DNA of 64,000 nt from contig DASZAY010000031.1 in the NCBI GenBank assembly GCA_035944555.1, positions 186,001 through 250,000 on the forward strand, in the 5' to 3' direction. The translations under genes and the position numbers were made by a program. A model generated the notes under the pieces. It was given only the letters and a program-made list of their open reading frames with translations, ran no database searches and was not told where the DNA came from. The stretch is from CADCWK01 sp035944555 (lineage in GTDB: Bacteria > Chloroflexota > Chloroflexia > Thermomicrobiales > UBA6265). Shown piece after piece: positions 27,653-35,342 of this stretch. Positions within the stretch are counted from its first letter, which is position 1; each line of letters begins with the position of its first letter.

Positions 27653-28633
27653 ATGCGAGCGAGCCGCCTGCTCTCGATCGTCCTGCTGCTTCAGAACCGT
27701 GGCCGCATGACGGGGCCGGAGCTGGCGAGCGAGCTGGAGGTCTCGGTCCGGACGGTGTACCGGGACATCGACGCGCTCTCCGCCGCCGGCATTCCGGTCG
27801 TCAGTGATCGCGGATCGGTCGGCGGATTCCGGCTGCTCGATGGCTACCGTACCCGGCTGACGGGGCTGACGCCCAACGAGGCCGATGCCCTGTTGTTCGG
27901 GGCGCTCGGCGGGATCGCCGCGGACCTCGGGATCGGTCAGGATCGGGCGACCGCCGAGGGCAAGCTGCTGGCCGCCCTGCCGGATGGCCTCCGCGACCGC
28001 GCCAGTCTCGCCCACGACCGGTTCCTGCTCGACGTGCCGGGGTGGTTCACGGCGGAGGAGTCGTCGACGTTTCTTCCGCTGGTCGCGTCGGCCGTCTGGG
28101 AGAGCCGGCGTCTCACCTGGCGCTATCAGAGCTGGCGCGGCGTGACTGACCGCACGGTTGATCCGCTCGCCCTCGTCCTCAAGGGTGGCGCGTGGTATGT
28201 CATTGCTGGCTCCGATGGCAAGCTCCGGACCTACCGGGTGAACCGGATCCAGGAGGCGACGCTTCTGGACGAACCAGTGTCGCGGCCGGACGGATTCAAC
28301 CTGGCGGCCTACTGGGCGGAATGGTCGACTGACTTCAACCGGCGCCTCTATCCCGACTCGGCGACGATCCGGCTCTCGCCGCGCGGCATGTCGCTTCTCC
28401 CGCACTTCCTGGACAGTTACCGGACTGAGGCCCTCCGCCGCACGGCGTCGGCGCCAGGCGCGGACGGTTGGGTCACGGCGGAGGTCCCGATCGAACAGGT
28501 GGGGCACGCCGCACTGGAGATCCTCCACTTCGGCGTCGATCTGATCGTTGAGTCCCCGCCGGAACTGCGGGCCGAGGTCGCCGCCCTCGCCGCTGACGTG
28601 GCGCGGCGATACCGCGACGGTGAATCTGACTGA
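27653..28633 (+). CDS. WYL-domain transcription regulator (YafY/DeoR-like)
   Basis: 326 residues. The N-terminal helix-turn-helix is LASELEVSVRTVYRDIDALSAAGIPV near 27-52, standard for YafY-type regulators. The middle is a WYL domain with RRLTWRYQSWRG and PLALVLKGGAWYVIAG near 160-200, followed by the WCX tail. WYL domains sense small ligands or nucleic acid. ATG at 27653 follows CGGAGAAATCTCG. Divergent from the DUF3224-AHSA1 pair, so it probably controls that pair and itself. It converges on the MFS gene with only 8 bases between stops. Confidence 0.9.
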   Translation: MRASRLLSIVLLLQNRGRMTGPELASELEVSVRTVYRDIDALSAAGIPVVSDRGSVGGFRLLDGYRTRLTGLTPNEADALLFGALGGIAADLGIGQDRATAEGKLLAALPDGLRDRASLAHDRFLLDVPGWFTAEESSTFLPLVASAVWESRRLTWRYQSWRGVTDRTVDPLALVLKGGAWYVIAGSDGKLRTYRVNRIQEATLLDEPVSRPDGFNLAAYWAEWSTDFNRRLYPDSATIRLSPRGMSLLPHFLDSYRTEALRRTASAPGADGWVTAEVPIEQVGHAALEILHFGVDLIVESPPELRAEVAALAADVARRYRDGESD

Positions 28634-28641
28634 CGCCAGCG

Positions 28642-29931
28642 TCACTCGGGCTGAGTGGCGACTACCCCGGCCCGCTTCCGGCTCGGTCCCTCGGCCAACA
28701 GCAGCTCGCGGAGCGTTCCGGTCAATAGAAGGACGAGCGGGCAGCCAAGACCAGCCGCTAGCCCGACGACGAGAAAGGTCAGCGGCGCGCCGATCGCGTC
28801 GGTGAGCGGTCCGAGGATCAGGTACCAGACGGACCAGGCCGCGGTGATGATCGCGGTCCAGACGGCGTAGAAGCGCCCACGTTCCTCGTTAGGGATTCGC
28901 TCGACGACGATCTGCTGCGTCGCCACGACTAGGAGACTGTCAGACAGGCCGAACAGGAACAGCGCGACGAACGTCATCGGCAGCGGTGGGACGAACACCA
29001 GGGTAATCAGCATCAGTGGGGCGAAATAGCCGAAACCCAGCATGAACGACCGTCCCAGTCGCCACTCGACCCGGCTAGCGAGGAGACCGCCGCAGGCCAT
29101 CCCGGCGGCGAATGAGCCGATCAACAGCGCGAAGGTGGACTCGGCCCGGTCCCCGAGGTTGAGCGTGACGTCGGTGTAGGCGACCAGGCCGATGGCCATG
29201 ATCGTCCCGGCGCCACCCCAGACCGTCTCGGCCATGACGATTGCCCGGATCACACGGTGGCGCCAGAGCACACCGAACCCGCTGACCAGGTCGCGCGCCA
29301 CCGGCACGGGATTGCCAGCCCGTCGATCGATGGGCAGCGGACGAAGCCGGAACACCAGGACCGAGGAGATGGCGAAGCAGAGCGCCTGAGCGAAGAACGC
29401 CGGCCCGGGCCCGAGGATCGCCACCAGCCCGGCCCCGACGATCGGCCCGACGACGCGGATGGCGGCGTTGCTGACCTGCGTCAGGGAGATCGCCCGCATG
29501 AGTAGCCGGTCGCCGGCGACCTGCGGGATCGCCGCCTGTTCGGCCGGACGGGACAACGCGGTGAACACGGCGATGATCAGGGCGACCAACCCGATCTGGA
29601 ACGCCGTATCCATGAACGGGAGACTGCCGACGGCTACAACGCGGGCGAGGTCGCAGACCAGCACGATCCGTCGCCGGTCGACCCGATCAGCGAGCAACCC
29701 GGCCAAGGGCGAAAGAACGATCTTGGGCAGCGTCGAGATCGCGAAGACGATGCCCAGCATCGTGCCGGACCCCGTGATCGCGTAGACGAGCAGGGGCAGC
29801 GCGATCTGGGCGATGGATTCTCCCAGCGCGGCAAAGATCGTCACGCCCCAGAGCCGGCGGAAGTCGCGGTCCGTGAGCACGTCGCGATAGGTCACGCCAT
29901 CAGCCGTCGACCGGGCTGTCGTTGCCGTCAT
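28642..29931 (-). CDS. MFS transporter (MFS_3-like)
   Basis: 429 residues, about 12 membrane segments. ADRVDRRRIVLVCDLAR near 85 fits the cytoplasmic loop of enterobactin-exporter-like MFS_3 proteins, and the pattern LSRPAEQAAIPQVAGDRLL near 135 is typical of that group. A role in export of a metabolite is likely but the substrate is unknown. The start at 29931 (MTATTARST) was chosen because GGGGG lies about 8 bases upstream; ATG at 29937 would sit against it. A longer frame to 30018 has no membrane content. Confidence 0.87.
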   Translation of the reverse strand: MTATTARSTADGVTYRDVLTDRDFRRLWGVTIFAALGESIAQIALPLLVYAITGSGTMLGIVFAISTLPKIVLSPLAGLLADRVDRRRIVLVCDLARVVAVGSLPFMDTAFQIGLVALIIAVFTALSRPAEQAAIPQVAGDRLLMRAISLTQVSNAAIRVVGPIVGAGLVAILGPGPAFFAQALCFAISSVLVFRLRPLPIDRRAGNPVPVARDLVSGFGVLWRHRVIRAIVMAETVWGGAGTIMAIGLVAYTDVTLNLGDRAESTFALLIGSFAAGMACGGLLASRVEWRLGRSFMLGFGYFAPLMLITLVFVPPLPMTFVALFLFGLSDSLLVVATQQIVVERIPNEERGRFYAVWTAIITAAWSVWYLILGPLTDAIGAPLTFLVVGLAAGLGCPLVLLLTGTLRELLLAEGPSRKRAGVVATQPE

Positions 29932-30048
29932 CCCCATTCCCCCTGCCGGGTGGTCGCCCGCGCCTTCGGGGCCGACCGTTCTATCCTGCCCGGCCATACG
30001 GGCATCCGGGGACCGCATGGCGGGTGACGTGGCTCATTCCGGACACAG

Positions 30049-30080
30049 CAACGCCCCATCCCGAGCGGGATGGGGCGTTG
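30049..30080 (-). terminator. 14-bp hairpin, terminator of the rpmG-rpsR operon
   Basis: CAACGCCCCATCCC and GGGATGGGGCGTTG with a GAGC loop, 88 bases beyond the rpsR stop and upstream of the MFS gene. No T-run follows, so it may rather be a processing or pause signal. Confidence 0.6.
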
Positions 30081-30168
30081 TGGGTGTGTCCGTTCCGGGA
30101 CGCCAGCGAGGCCAGGACGAGCCGGAACGATGGTGCCGGTCCGGACGAGCCGGAGCCGACGCCGTGAC

Positions 30169-30618
30169 CTACCGGCGGCCGTCCGAGACGAACGGGAGCA
30201 GGGCCATATGGCGGGCGCGCTTGACGGCGACCGTCAGGGCACGCTGCTGGCCGGCGTTGCAGTTGGTCTTGCGCCGGTTGGAAATCTTGCCGCGCTCGTC
30301 GAGGCAGCGGCGGAGGCGCTGGACGTCCTTGTAATCAACGACGTCGTCCGGCGCGAAGATGGGCTCCTTGCGGCCGCGTCCGCGCCCTCCGCCGAACCCG
30401 CCGCGGCCACCACCACGGCGCTCGCCGCGCTCGCCACGGTCACCGCGATCGCCACCTGGGCGGTCGCCACCCGGGCGGTCGCCACGATCACCGCGATCGC
30501 GATCACTACCCGGGCGATCACCCCCGGCGGGACGCTGGGCACCGGCGGAGAACCGGGAGCGGGCACCCTGCTCGCCACCGGGACGAGCCTGCTCGCTTGT
30601 CTGCGTCGAATCAGCCAT
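30169..30618 (-). CDS. rpsR: ribosomal protein bS18 with long Arg/Gly/Asp-rich N-terminal extension
   Basis: 149 residues; ordinary bS18 has about 75-90. The conserved core begins near residue 84 (RKEPIFAPDDVVDYKDVQRL, then RGKISNRRKTN, then QQRALTVAVKRARHMALLPFV) and is clear S18, a protein of the 30S platform next to bS6. Residues 1-83 are low-complexity, with repeated GDRPGGDR, RGDRG, RGERG and GGGRGG blocks, so they are probably disordered and RNA-binding. The core is also slightly odd: CNAGQQR stands where most have a Cys-Ala-Lys-His-Gln-Arg type loop. ATG at 30618 follows GAGGAG at 11 bases. It follows rpmG by 80 bases. rpsF and ssb, the common partners, are not here. Confidence 0.93.
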   Translation of the reverse strand: MADSTQTSEQARPGGEQGARSRFSAGAQRPAGGDRPGSDRDRGDRGDRPGGDRPGGDRGDRGERGERRGGGRGGFGGGRGRGRKEPIFAPDDVVDYKDVQRLRRCLDERGKISNRRKTNCNAGQQRALTVAVKRARHMALLPFVSDGRR

Positions 30619-30698
30619 GTTGTTGGTTACTCCTCATCGCTCGCGCGGGCTCGCCGGATGGCGGCCCGGCACGGCGGGCGTTCGTGGTCGCGCCGGGC

Positions 30699-30866
30699 TT
30701 ACCGAGTCTCGCGGAACAGCACGTGGCGGCGGATGGTCGGGTCGTACTTCATCAGCTCGAGCCGAGCCGTGTCGTTCCGCTTGTTCTTCTCGGTGGTGTA
30801 GAAGTGTGCGCTCTCGGTGGAGCGCAGCTTGACGATCACGCGATCGCCCTTCTTCGCCTTGGCCAT
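30699..30866 (-). CDS. rpmG: ribosomal protein bL33, cysteine-free form
   Basis: 55 residues, normal length for bL33. The sequence starts MAKAKKGDRVIVKLRSTES, then FYTTEKNKRND and ARLELMKYDP, and ends HVLFRETR; these are L33 marks. None of the CxxC zinc cysteines seen in the C-plus form is present. ATG at 30866 follows GTGAGGCAGAC; the upstream frame to 31028 is not coding. It is the first gene of the rpmG-rpsR operon, and L33 is a 50S protein near the E site. Confidence 0.95.
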   Translation of the reverse strand: MAKAKKGDRVIVKLRSTESAHFYTTEKNKRNDTARLELMKYDPTIRRHVLFRETR

Positions 30867-31034
30867 GTCTGCCTCACTGTTCGTCGCCGGGGCCGCATGA
30901 GCCGGCCGGCATGGATCTAACCTGCTTGTCGCCGGTAGCGTCCGGAGCCAGACGGGACCGTCCGGGTACCGGCAATCGCACGCCCGTGGCAGCCGGCGGG
31001 CCGGACCAAACGGGAGTGCTCGTCGCAACGAGCG

Positions 31035-31040
31035 ATTCTA
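31035..31040 (-). promoter_or_regulatory. candidate -10 box of the rpmG-rpsR promoter
   Basis: On the minus strand TAGAAT is a good sigma-70 -10 box. It would start RNA near 31028, giving a leader of about 160 bases before rpmG. The -35 region (TGGCAG-like at 18 bases) is weak. A small hairpin, GACGG-TC-CCGTC, lies in the leader. Confidence 0.4.
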
Positions 31041-31099
31041 CCCCGATTCCGGGGCGTTCTGCCAGTGGGTCACCGGAACGGAGTCTGCCGGTTTCCGGT

Positions 31100-32314
31100 T
31101 CAGAGGATCCGGTCGACCGTCGGGATCCGGCGAAGCGACCGCGCGGTCAGGTAGCACCCGGGTACCCCGACGACGGTCGCCACGACGAGCTGGCCCAGCG
31201 GCGGCAGCGGCGTCTGCATCAACACCAGCGTCAGACCGACGATGATCGGTGCGTGGATGACGTACACGGCATAACTCTCGCCAGTCCACCGCTGCCAGGT
31301 CGCACCCTGGTGATCGTACCGGGCCCGGAACCACGTGAACAGCCCGAGGATCACCCCGACGGCGAAGATGGACTCCCAGATGGCAAAGGCCAGTGACTCC
31401 CATGCCACGCCCCCACGCCAGCGGTCTCCGTCACCCGCCATGCTCAACGGCAGGAGGGTGACGGTCGCGGCCAAGGCCGCCGTCGCGGCCCGCACCCCGA
31501 GGCGGCTGGGAACGGTAACCAGCCAGTCCCGCCGGTACGCCACGACGCCGACGAGGAACATCAGGACGTACTGGGGCAGAAAGGCGGGCGTCGGGAAATC
31601 CACCTTGTGCAGATAGGAGTAGATCGGCCACTCGAACCGCCACAGCCACGTGACAAGCCCAAGCACCCCGATGAATCCGATCAGCGCCCGCCCGCTGGGA
31701 GGTCTCGACTTCCAGGGGATGGCCGGGAGTATCTCCGGGCGGAACCGGCGCCAGATGACCCAGCCGGCGCTGAGGACGAGCAGCAGCTCGACGAACCAGA
31801 GCGGGCCCGCATTGATCAGGCCAGGGTAGTCAGCGAGCGCCGGTCGTTGGCCGTACTGCACCCACAGCACGACCATCGATGTCAGGGGACTGATCACGAA
31901 GCGGAAGACCAGTAGCGGGATCAGCAGCCGCCGGAGCCGCTCAATGACGAAGGACCGCTCGCCTCGCCGCTCGTAGGACCCGGGGATGAAGTAGGCGGAG
32001 ATCAGGAAGAAGGCGCCCATGAAGAACGCCTGCGTCAGCAGGATGAACGCCGAGAGCACATCCTCCCGGATGCCCGGCCCGACCGGCTCATGCACATACC
32101 ACCCCTGCGACCAGCCGTAGGTCACGGCGAGGTGGTGGAGGAGGACGGTGACGGTTAGGACCGTCCGGAGGTTGTCGACGAAGATCAGACGGTCGGACAG
32201 GACACGGGGATTCCCCTTCCCTGACCTGGATGAGCGATCCAGCACTCGCACGCGGTCGGTTTCTCCGGGTATCGGGCGGACGTTCCCGGCCGTGGCCGGC
32301 GACAGGGCAGCCAT
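31100..32314 (-). CDS. acyltransferase 3-family membrane protein
   Basis: 404 residues with about ten membrane segments. The start of the conserved part, IFVDNLRTVLTVTVLLHHLA, has the His in helix 1 that is typical of acyltransferase 3 proteins. The loops contain ALADYPGLINAGPLWFVELL and WTGESYAVYVIHAPI near 360. Such enzymes O-acylate glycans or antibiotics at the membrane. No partner esterase or glycan gene is beside it. The start at 32314 gives 40 hydrophilic residues before the first helix and no good ribosome-binding site, so a later start is possible. It lies 80 bases after the response regulator gene on the same strand. Confidence 0.85.
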   Translation of the reverse strand: MAALSPATAGNVRPIPGETDRVRVLDRSSRSGKGNPRVLSDRLIFVDNLRTVLTVTVLLHHLAVTYGWSQGWYVHEPVGPGIREDVLSAFILLTQAFFMGAFFLISAYFIPGSYERRGERSFVIERLRRLLIPLLVFRFVISPLTSMVVLWVQYGQRPALADYPGLINAGPLWFVELLLVLSAGWVIWRRFRPEILPAIPWKSRPPSGRALIGFIGVLGLVTWLWRFEWPIYSYLHKVDFPTPAFLPQYVLMFLVGVVAYRRDWLVTVPSRLGVRAATAALAATVTLLPLSMAGDGDRWRGGVAWESLAFAIWESIFAVGVILGLFTWFRARYDHQGATWQRWTGESYAVYVIHAPIIVGLTLVLMQTPLPPLGQLVVATVVGVPGCYLTARSLRRIPTVDRIL

Positions 32315-32394
32315 CGCGACCCCGCCCGGTCACGACCCCGTCTGTGAGAGATACGTCGGTCCGGCCGTCCTGGCCGTCCGGGACGTTTCCGGGA

Positions 32395-33030
32395 TCAGAT
32401 CAGCCCGCGCCGGATCGACTCGGCGACAGCGTGGGCCCGGTCGACGGCACCCAGCTTGGCGAAGATCACCTGCAACCGCTTCTTGACCGCGATCTCGCTC
32501 CGACCCATCGCCACGCCGATCTCGCGGTTGGTCGCGCCCTGGCTGGCCCGCCGCAGGATCTCGCGGTCGTCGTCGCTGAGGTCGGCTTCCCGGCGGGTAC
32601 TCTCCCGCGCCAGCCCGGAGAACTGGGCCAGGATGCCATCCAGCAGCTCCGGGCTGAGCTGTCGCCGCCCGCGGGCCACGGCCCGGATCGCCGAGATCAG
32701 CTCCTCCGGCGGGGCATTCTTGAGCAGGTACCCGTCGGCGCCGGCTTCGATCGCCTGCCGGACATATGCCTGGTCCCCATAGGACGTGAGGATCAGGACC
32801 GCCCCCGGCCACTCCAGTTCACGCAGCCGGCGGATCGCCTGGACCCCGTTCGCTCCGGGCATCCGCAGGTCGAGCAGGATGACGTCCGGGCGCAGCGCGC
32901 GCGCCTGCTCGATTGCCCCGGCGGCGTCGTGCGCCTCGCCGGTGACCTTGATGTCCTCGGTCGTCGCAAGCAGCTTGCGGAGCCCCTCGATGACGACCGG
33001 ATGGTCATCGACCAACAGTACCGAAGCCAT
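32395..33030 (-). CDS. NarL/FixJ-type response regulator
   Basis: 211 residues. Receiver domain with acidic pocket VDDHP near 7-11, phospho-acceptor aspartate in ILLDLRMPG near 54, and the conserved Thr/Lys pair in LTSYG and LLKNAP. The C-terminal LuxR-type helix-turn-helix is LSDDDREILRRASQGATNRE followed by SEIAVKKRLQVIFAKLG. ATG at 33030 follows AAGGACGCGC. There is no adjacent kinase, whereas a NarL-type kinase without a regulator is at 23462-25456; they may be a split pair. Similar helix-turn-helix sequences make it likely to bind inverted heptamer sites, which I could not locate. Confidence 0.93.
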   Translation of the reverse strand: MASVLLVDDHPVVIEGLRKLLATTEDIKVTGEAHDAAGAIEQARALRPDVILLDLRMPGANGVQAIRRLRELEWPGAVLILTSYGDQAYVRQAIEAGADGYLLKNAPPEELISAIRAVARGRRQLSPELLDGILAQFSGLARESTRREADLSDDDREILRRASQGATNREIGVAMGRSEIAVKKRLQVIFAKLGAVDRAHAVAESIRRGLI

Positions 33031-33300
33031 GCGCGTCCTTCTGTTCGTTGTTCACCGCGGACACGGAATCCGCAGGGCCGCGTGAGCGGGTGATACCCGA
33101 TCGTTCGGACTTCCCTAATTGTGCCCCAAAGGCCAATGCTGACGTCGCTCCCGAGGCCCCGGTGAGGCATCGCGGCCGCTAGAGGACACGGGATCAGGGG
33201 CAAGAGGCGGAAAAGGTGCGTACTCCGCCCCATGCCAATCGGCCGGTGGATGACCGGGCGCGAATGGTCCGCATTCGGTATCCGTTCGCACCACTCACGG

Positions 33301-33320
33301 TGACTGGCAGTCAGTACTAT
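33301..33320 (+). promoter_or_regulatory. palindrome TGACTG-G-CAGTCA with adjacent -10-like box
   Basis: The perfect 6+1+6 palindrome at 33301-33313 is followed at once by TACTAT at 33315-33320. An operator overlapping a promoter would fit; no -35 box is clear. It would drive RNA toward the first terminator at 33595. Confidence 0.35.
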
Positions 33321-33594
33321 TCATACACGAGTGCGGATAACGGTGCCGGATCCCCCTCCTCCGGACGACGCGACCCGACTCGACCCGCCGCCGCCAAATC
33401 CCGTTGACAGGATGGGAGCGGCGCCCGGAGCCGGATCGTGAGGTCCGTCTCCAGGAAGCGGCGGGGACTGGCCCTCCGATGAGGATGGTGCCAGCCAGAA
33501 CAAGGATGACGGGTAGAGTCCACCGTGACCAGCCAGCACGATGGATGTTCCGGTCAGAAGTCGCCAGCCACGACTTCCGGCCATTCGCCCACCA

Positions 33595-33646
33595 GGGACC
33601 GGACTCCGCAGCTTCCCCCAGCTGCCGCCGGTCCCGATCCTTTTTT
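33595..33646 (+). terminator. Rho-independent terminator (first of two)
   Basis: Outer stem GGGACCGG/CCGGTCCC (33595-33602, 33628-33635), inner stem GCAGCT/AGCTGC (33608-33613, 33620-33625), then GATCC and six T (33641-33646). It has no protein gene upstream, so it probably ends a noncoding RNA. Confidence 0.75.
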
Positions 33647-33691
33647 CGCCAGATTCCCCATCAACGATGCCCCCGGTCACTGATCCACCGG

Positions 33692-33735
33692 TCCTCCATC
33701 TCGGTCGTGACACCGGCGTCGCTCCTTATGGAGGA
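33692..33735 (+). ncRNA. hairpin of a possible small RNA ending at the second terminator
   Basis: TCCTCCAT (33692-33699) pairs with ATGGAGGA (33728-33735). A small CGAAA/TTTCG hairpin follows near 33756, then the terminator at 33791. The 5-prime end of the RNA is not defined. Confidence 0.35.
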
Positions 33736-33790
33736 GAGGGACCGGTTCGCGAGGGCGAAACCATTTCGCGACCCCGGCGTTAGAACAGGT

Positions 33791-33851
33791 GAGAGGCAGG
33801 TGGACGCCGTTCTGAGGGGGGCGCGCGAACCATCTGCCTCTCGCCTTTTTT
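33791..33851 (+). terminator. Rho-independent terminator (second of two)
   Basis: GAGAGGCAGGTGG (33791-33803) pairs with CCATCTGCCTCTC (33830-33842; one G-T pair) around 26 bases, followed by GCC and six T (33846-33851). The T-run context CCTTTTTTCGCC is identical to that of the first terminator. Confidence 0.75.
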
Positions 33852-33964
33852 CGCCCATACGGACATGGATGAGGGCACGGATGCCCCGTCCAGTGGGCGA
33901 CCGACTGCTAGGCTACGTCGTTGACCTGCTTGTCACGCAACCCCAGTCCCGAGGTTCCTCCCTG

Positions 33965-34900
33965 ATGCCATCGGTCACTCTCAAGGCCCGGCGATTCAGC
34001 GCCCCATCGCGCCTCCTGCCGGTGCTGCTCGTCGCGATGCTGCTGCTGGCGGGCTGCTCGTCCGGCGACGATGACCCGACGCCGGCACCATCCCCCACAG
34101 CCCCGCCAACCGCAGCGCTCGGCCCGGCAACGCCTGGCCCCTTGGCCCAGGGAACAACCACGCTGACGCCCCCGCGCGTCGTCGGCGACCTCATTGACCG
34201 AATCGCCCTTGCCTGGGTCGGCGTCCCGTCCTACCGCACTACCACTGTCCAGGGAACCGCAGACCTCGCCACCATCGCCCTGCCGGGCACCCCGGTGGCC
34301 GGCCTGGCCCCCGTCGATCCCAACGCTCCGTCGACGCAGGCGGTGATCGACGAGGTGGTCCTGCCCGATCAGCGGCACTACCTGGAATCGTCCAACGGGT
34401 CCGTCTCGGAGTTCCTGGCCACGGACGGCAGCGTCTACGCTCGCGGACGCTACACGCAGATCGCCGTCCGGCCCGATCTGGACCCAACGACCTGGGTACA
34501 CCTGGACCCGACATTCATTGACGCCGAGAGTCCGGTCGGCCAGGTCCTGGCGCAGTTCGCCCCGGCGACAGCGTCGGTCTACCGGCCACCGCTCTCGGAC
34601 CTCCAGGCGGACACGCGGGCCCTGGAACTCGTCCCGGCGGGAGAGGTCACGATTGATGGCCGTGTCTGTTCCGCGTGGAGCTGGACCGACACCGGTGACA
34701 CGGGCGGATCGATGACTCGCACGCTGAGCGTGGACGCCGCCGGTCTGCCCTGCTCGCTGGAGTTCCGCTCGGGCGACTACGCCAGCCGGACCACCTGGGG
34801 CGCATTCGGTCAGATCGCCCCCATGGCACCGCCGGCAGACTGGGTCAGCGTCTCGGAGACGATCGACATGACCGGTGTGGCGACCCCGACCGCACCATGA
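33965..34900 (+). CDS. predicted lipoprotein of unknown function
   Basis: 311 residues. A type II signal peptide (RLLPVLLVAMLLLAGC) is followed by a linker rich in Pro, Thr and Ala (about residues 40-75). The rest is a compact beta-rich domain, with segments such as VTIDGRVCSAWSWTDTG and GLPCSLEFRSGDYASRTTW. It resembles LppX/LprG-like or generic outer-surface lipoproteins in size and plan, but I cannot place it in a family. ATG at 33965 has GAGG 10 bases upstream. It stands alone, with the presumed small-RNA locus on its left. Confidence 0.7.
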   Translation: MPSVTLKARRFSAPSRLLPVLLVAMLLLAGCSSGDDDPTPAPSPTAPPTAALGPATPGPLAQGTTTLTPPRVVGDLIDRIALAWVGVPSYRTTTVQGTADLATIALPGTPVAGLAPVDPNAPSTQAVIDEVVLPDQRHYLESSNGSVSEFLATDGSVYARGRYTQIAVRPDLDPTTWVHLDPTFIDAESPVGQVLAQFAPATASVYRPPLSDLQADTRALELVPAGEVTIDGRVCSAWSWTDTGDTGGSMTRTLSVDAAGLPCSLEFRSGDYASRTTWGAFGQIAPMAPPADWVSVSETIDMTGVATPTAP

Positions 34901-35342
34901 CCGCGCCGGCATGATCGCAGGTCGTCGCCATCGGCTGACCGTGATCGCCACGCTGGCCTTCAGTACCCGATCGGCAACGACAGTCGCTCGCCGATCGGAC
35001 CGCTGAGGTTCTTCCGGCGGGCAACGTGGTCCAACACGCCGCCCTAGTCGAGCCACTGGAACTGACTGCCGCACTCGTACGCATCGACAGAACCCGATCG
35101 CCGGTCGCCTTGCACCAGCTCATCGACGACCGGTGGCAGAGCGGTTCGTCCAGGCTGCCGATCCATGAGCCATTCAGGGTCGCAGGAGGCGGGCCAGTTG
35201 CTGGCCCCGAATGGGGGTACCAACCTGGTCGAATGTCCCGGCAACGCGAGGCCGGGGATCACCTATCCGGTACACTTGAACTGGCTCACGGTCATTTTGG
35301 TGGATGTTCGCCAGCGTGATCACTGGAGCCCGAGGAGTGTCG
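34901..35342. other. 442-base region with no recognisable feature
   Basis: It lies between the lipoprotein and EAL genes. I see no convincing ORF, hairpin or repeat. The last 15 bases hold the EAL gene ribosome-binding site GAGGAG. Confidence 0.5.

Larger units (their letters stand above)
33031..33964. other. 934-base region without a protein gene; likely small-RNA locus
   Basis: Open frames here have no family sequence, no ribosome-binding sites and a composition of accidental frames. Three elements stand out: a 13-base palindrome followed by TACTAT at 33301-33320, and two strong plus-strand intrinsic terminators ending near 33646 and 33851. That pattern suggests one or two noncoding RNAs. 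Confidence 0.5.

Noticed and set aside
30440..30520. Possible CRISPR or satellite repeat
   Set aside because: The repeated blocks are codons for Gly-Asp-Arg-Pro in the rpsR tail; unequal units and an intact reading frame argue against an array.
33404..33964. Upstream extension of the lipoprotein reading frame and other frames through the small-RNA region
   Set aside because: They cross two strong terminators, lack ribosome-binding sites and have composition unlike the neighbours.
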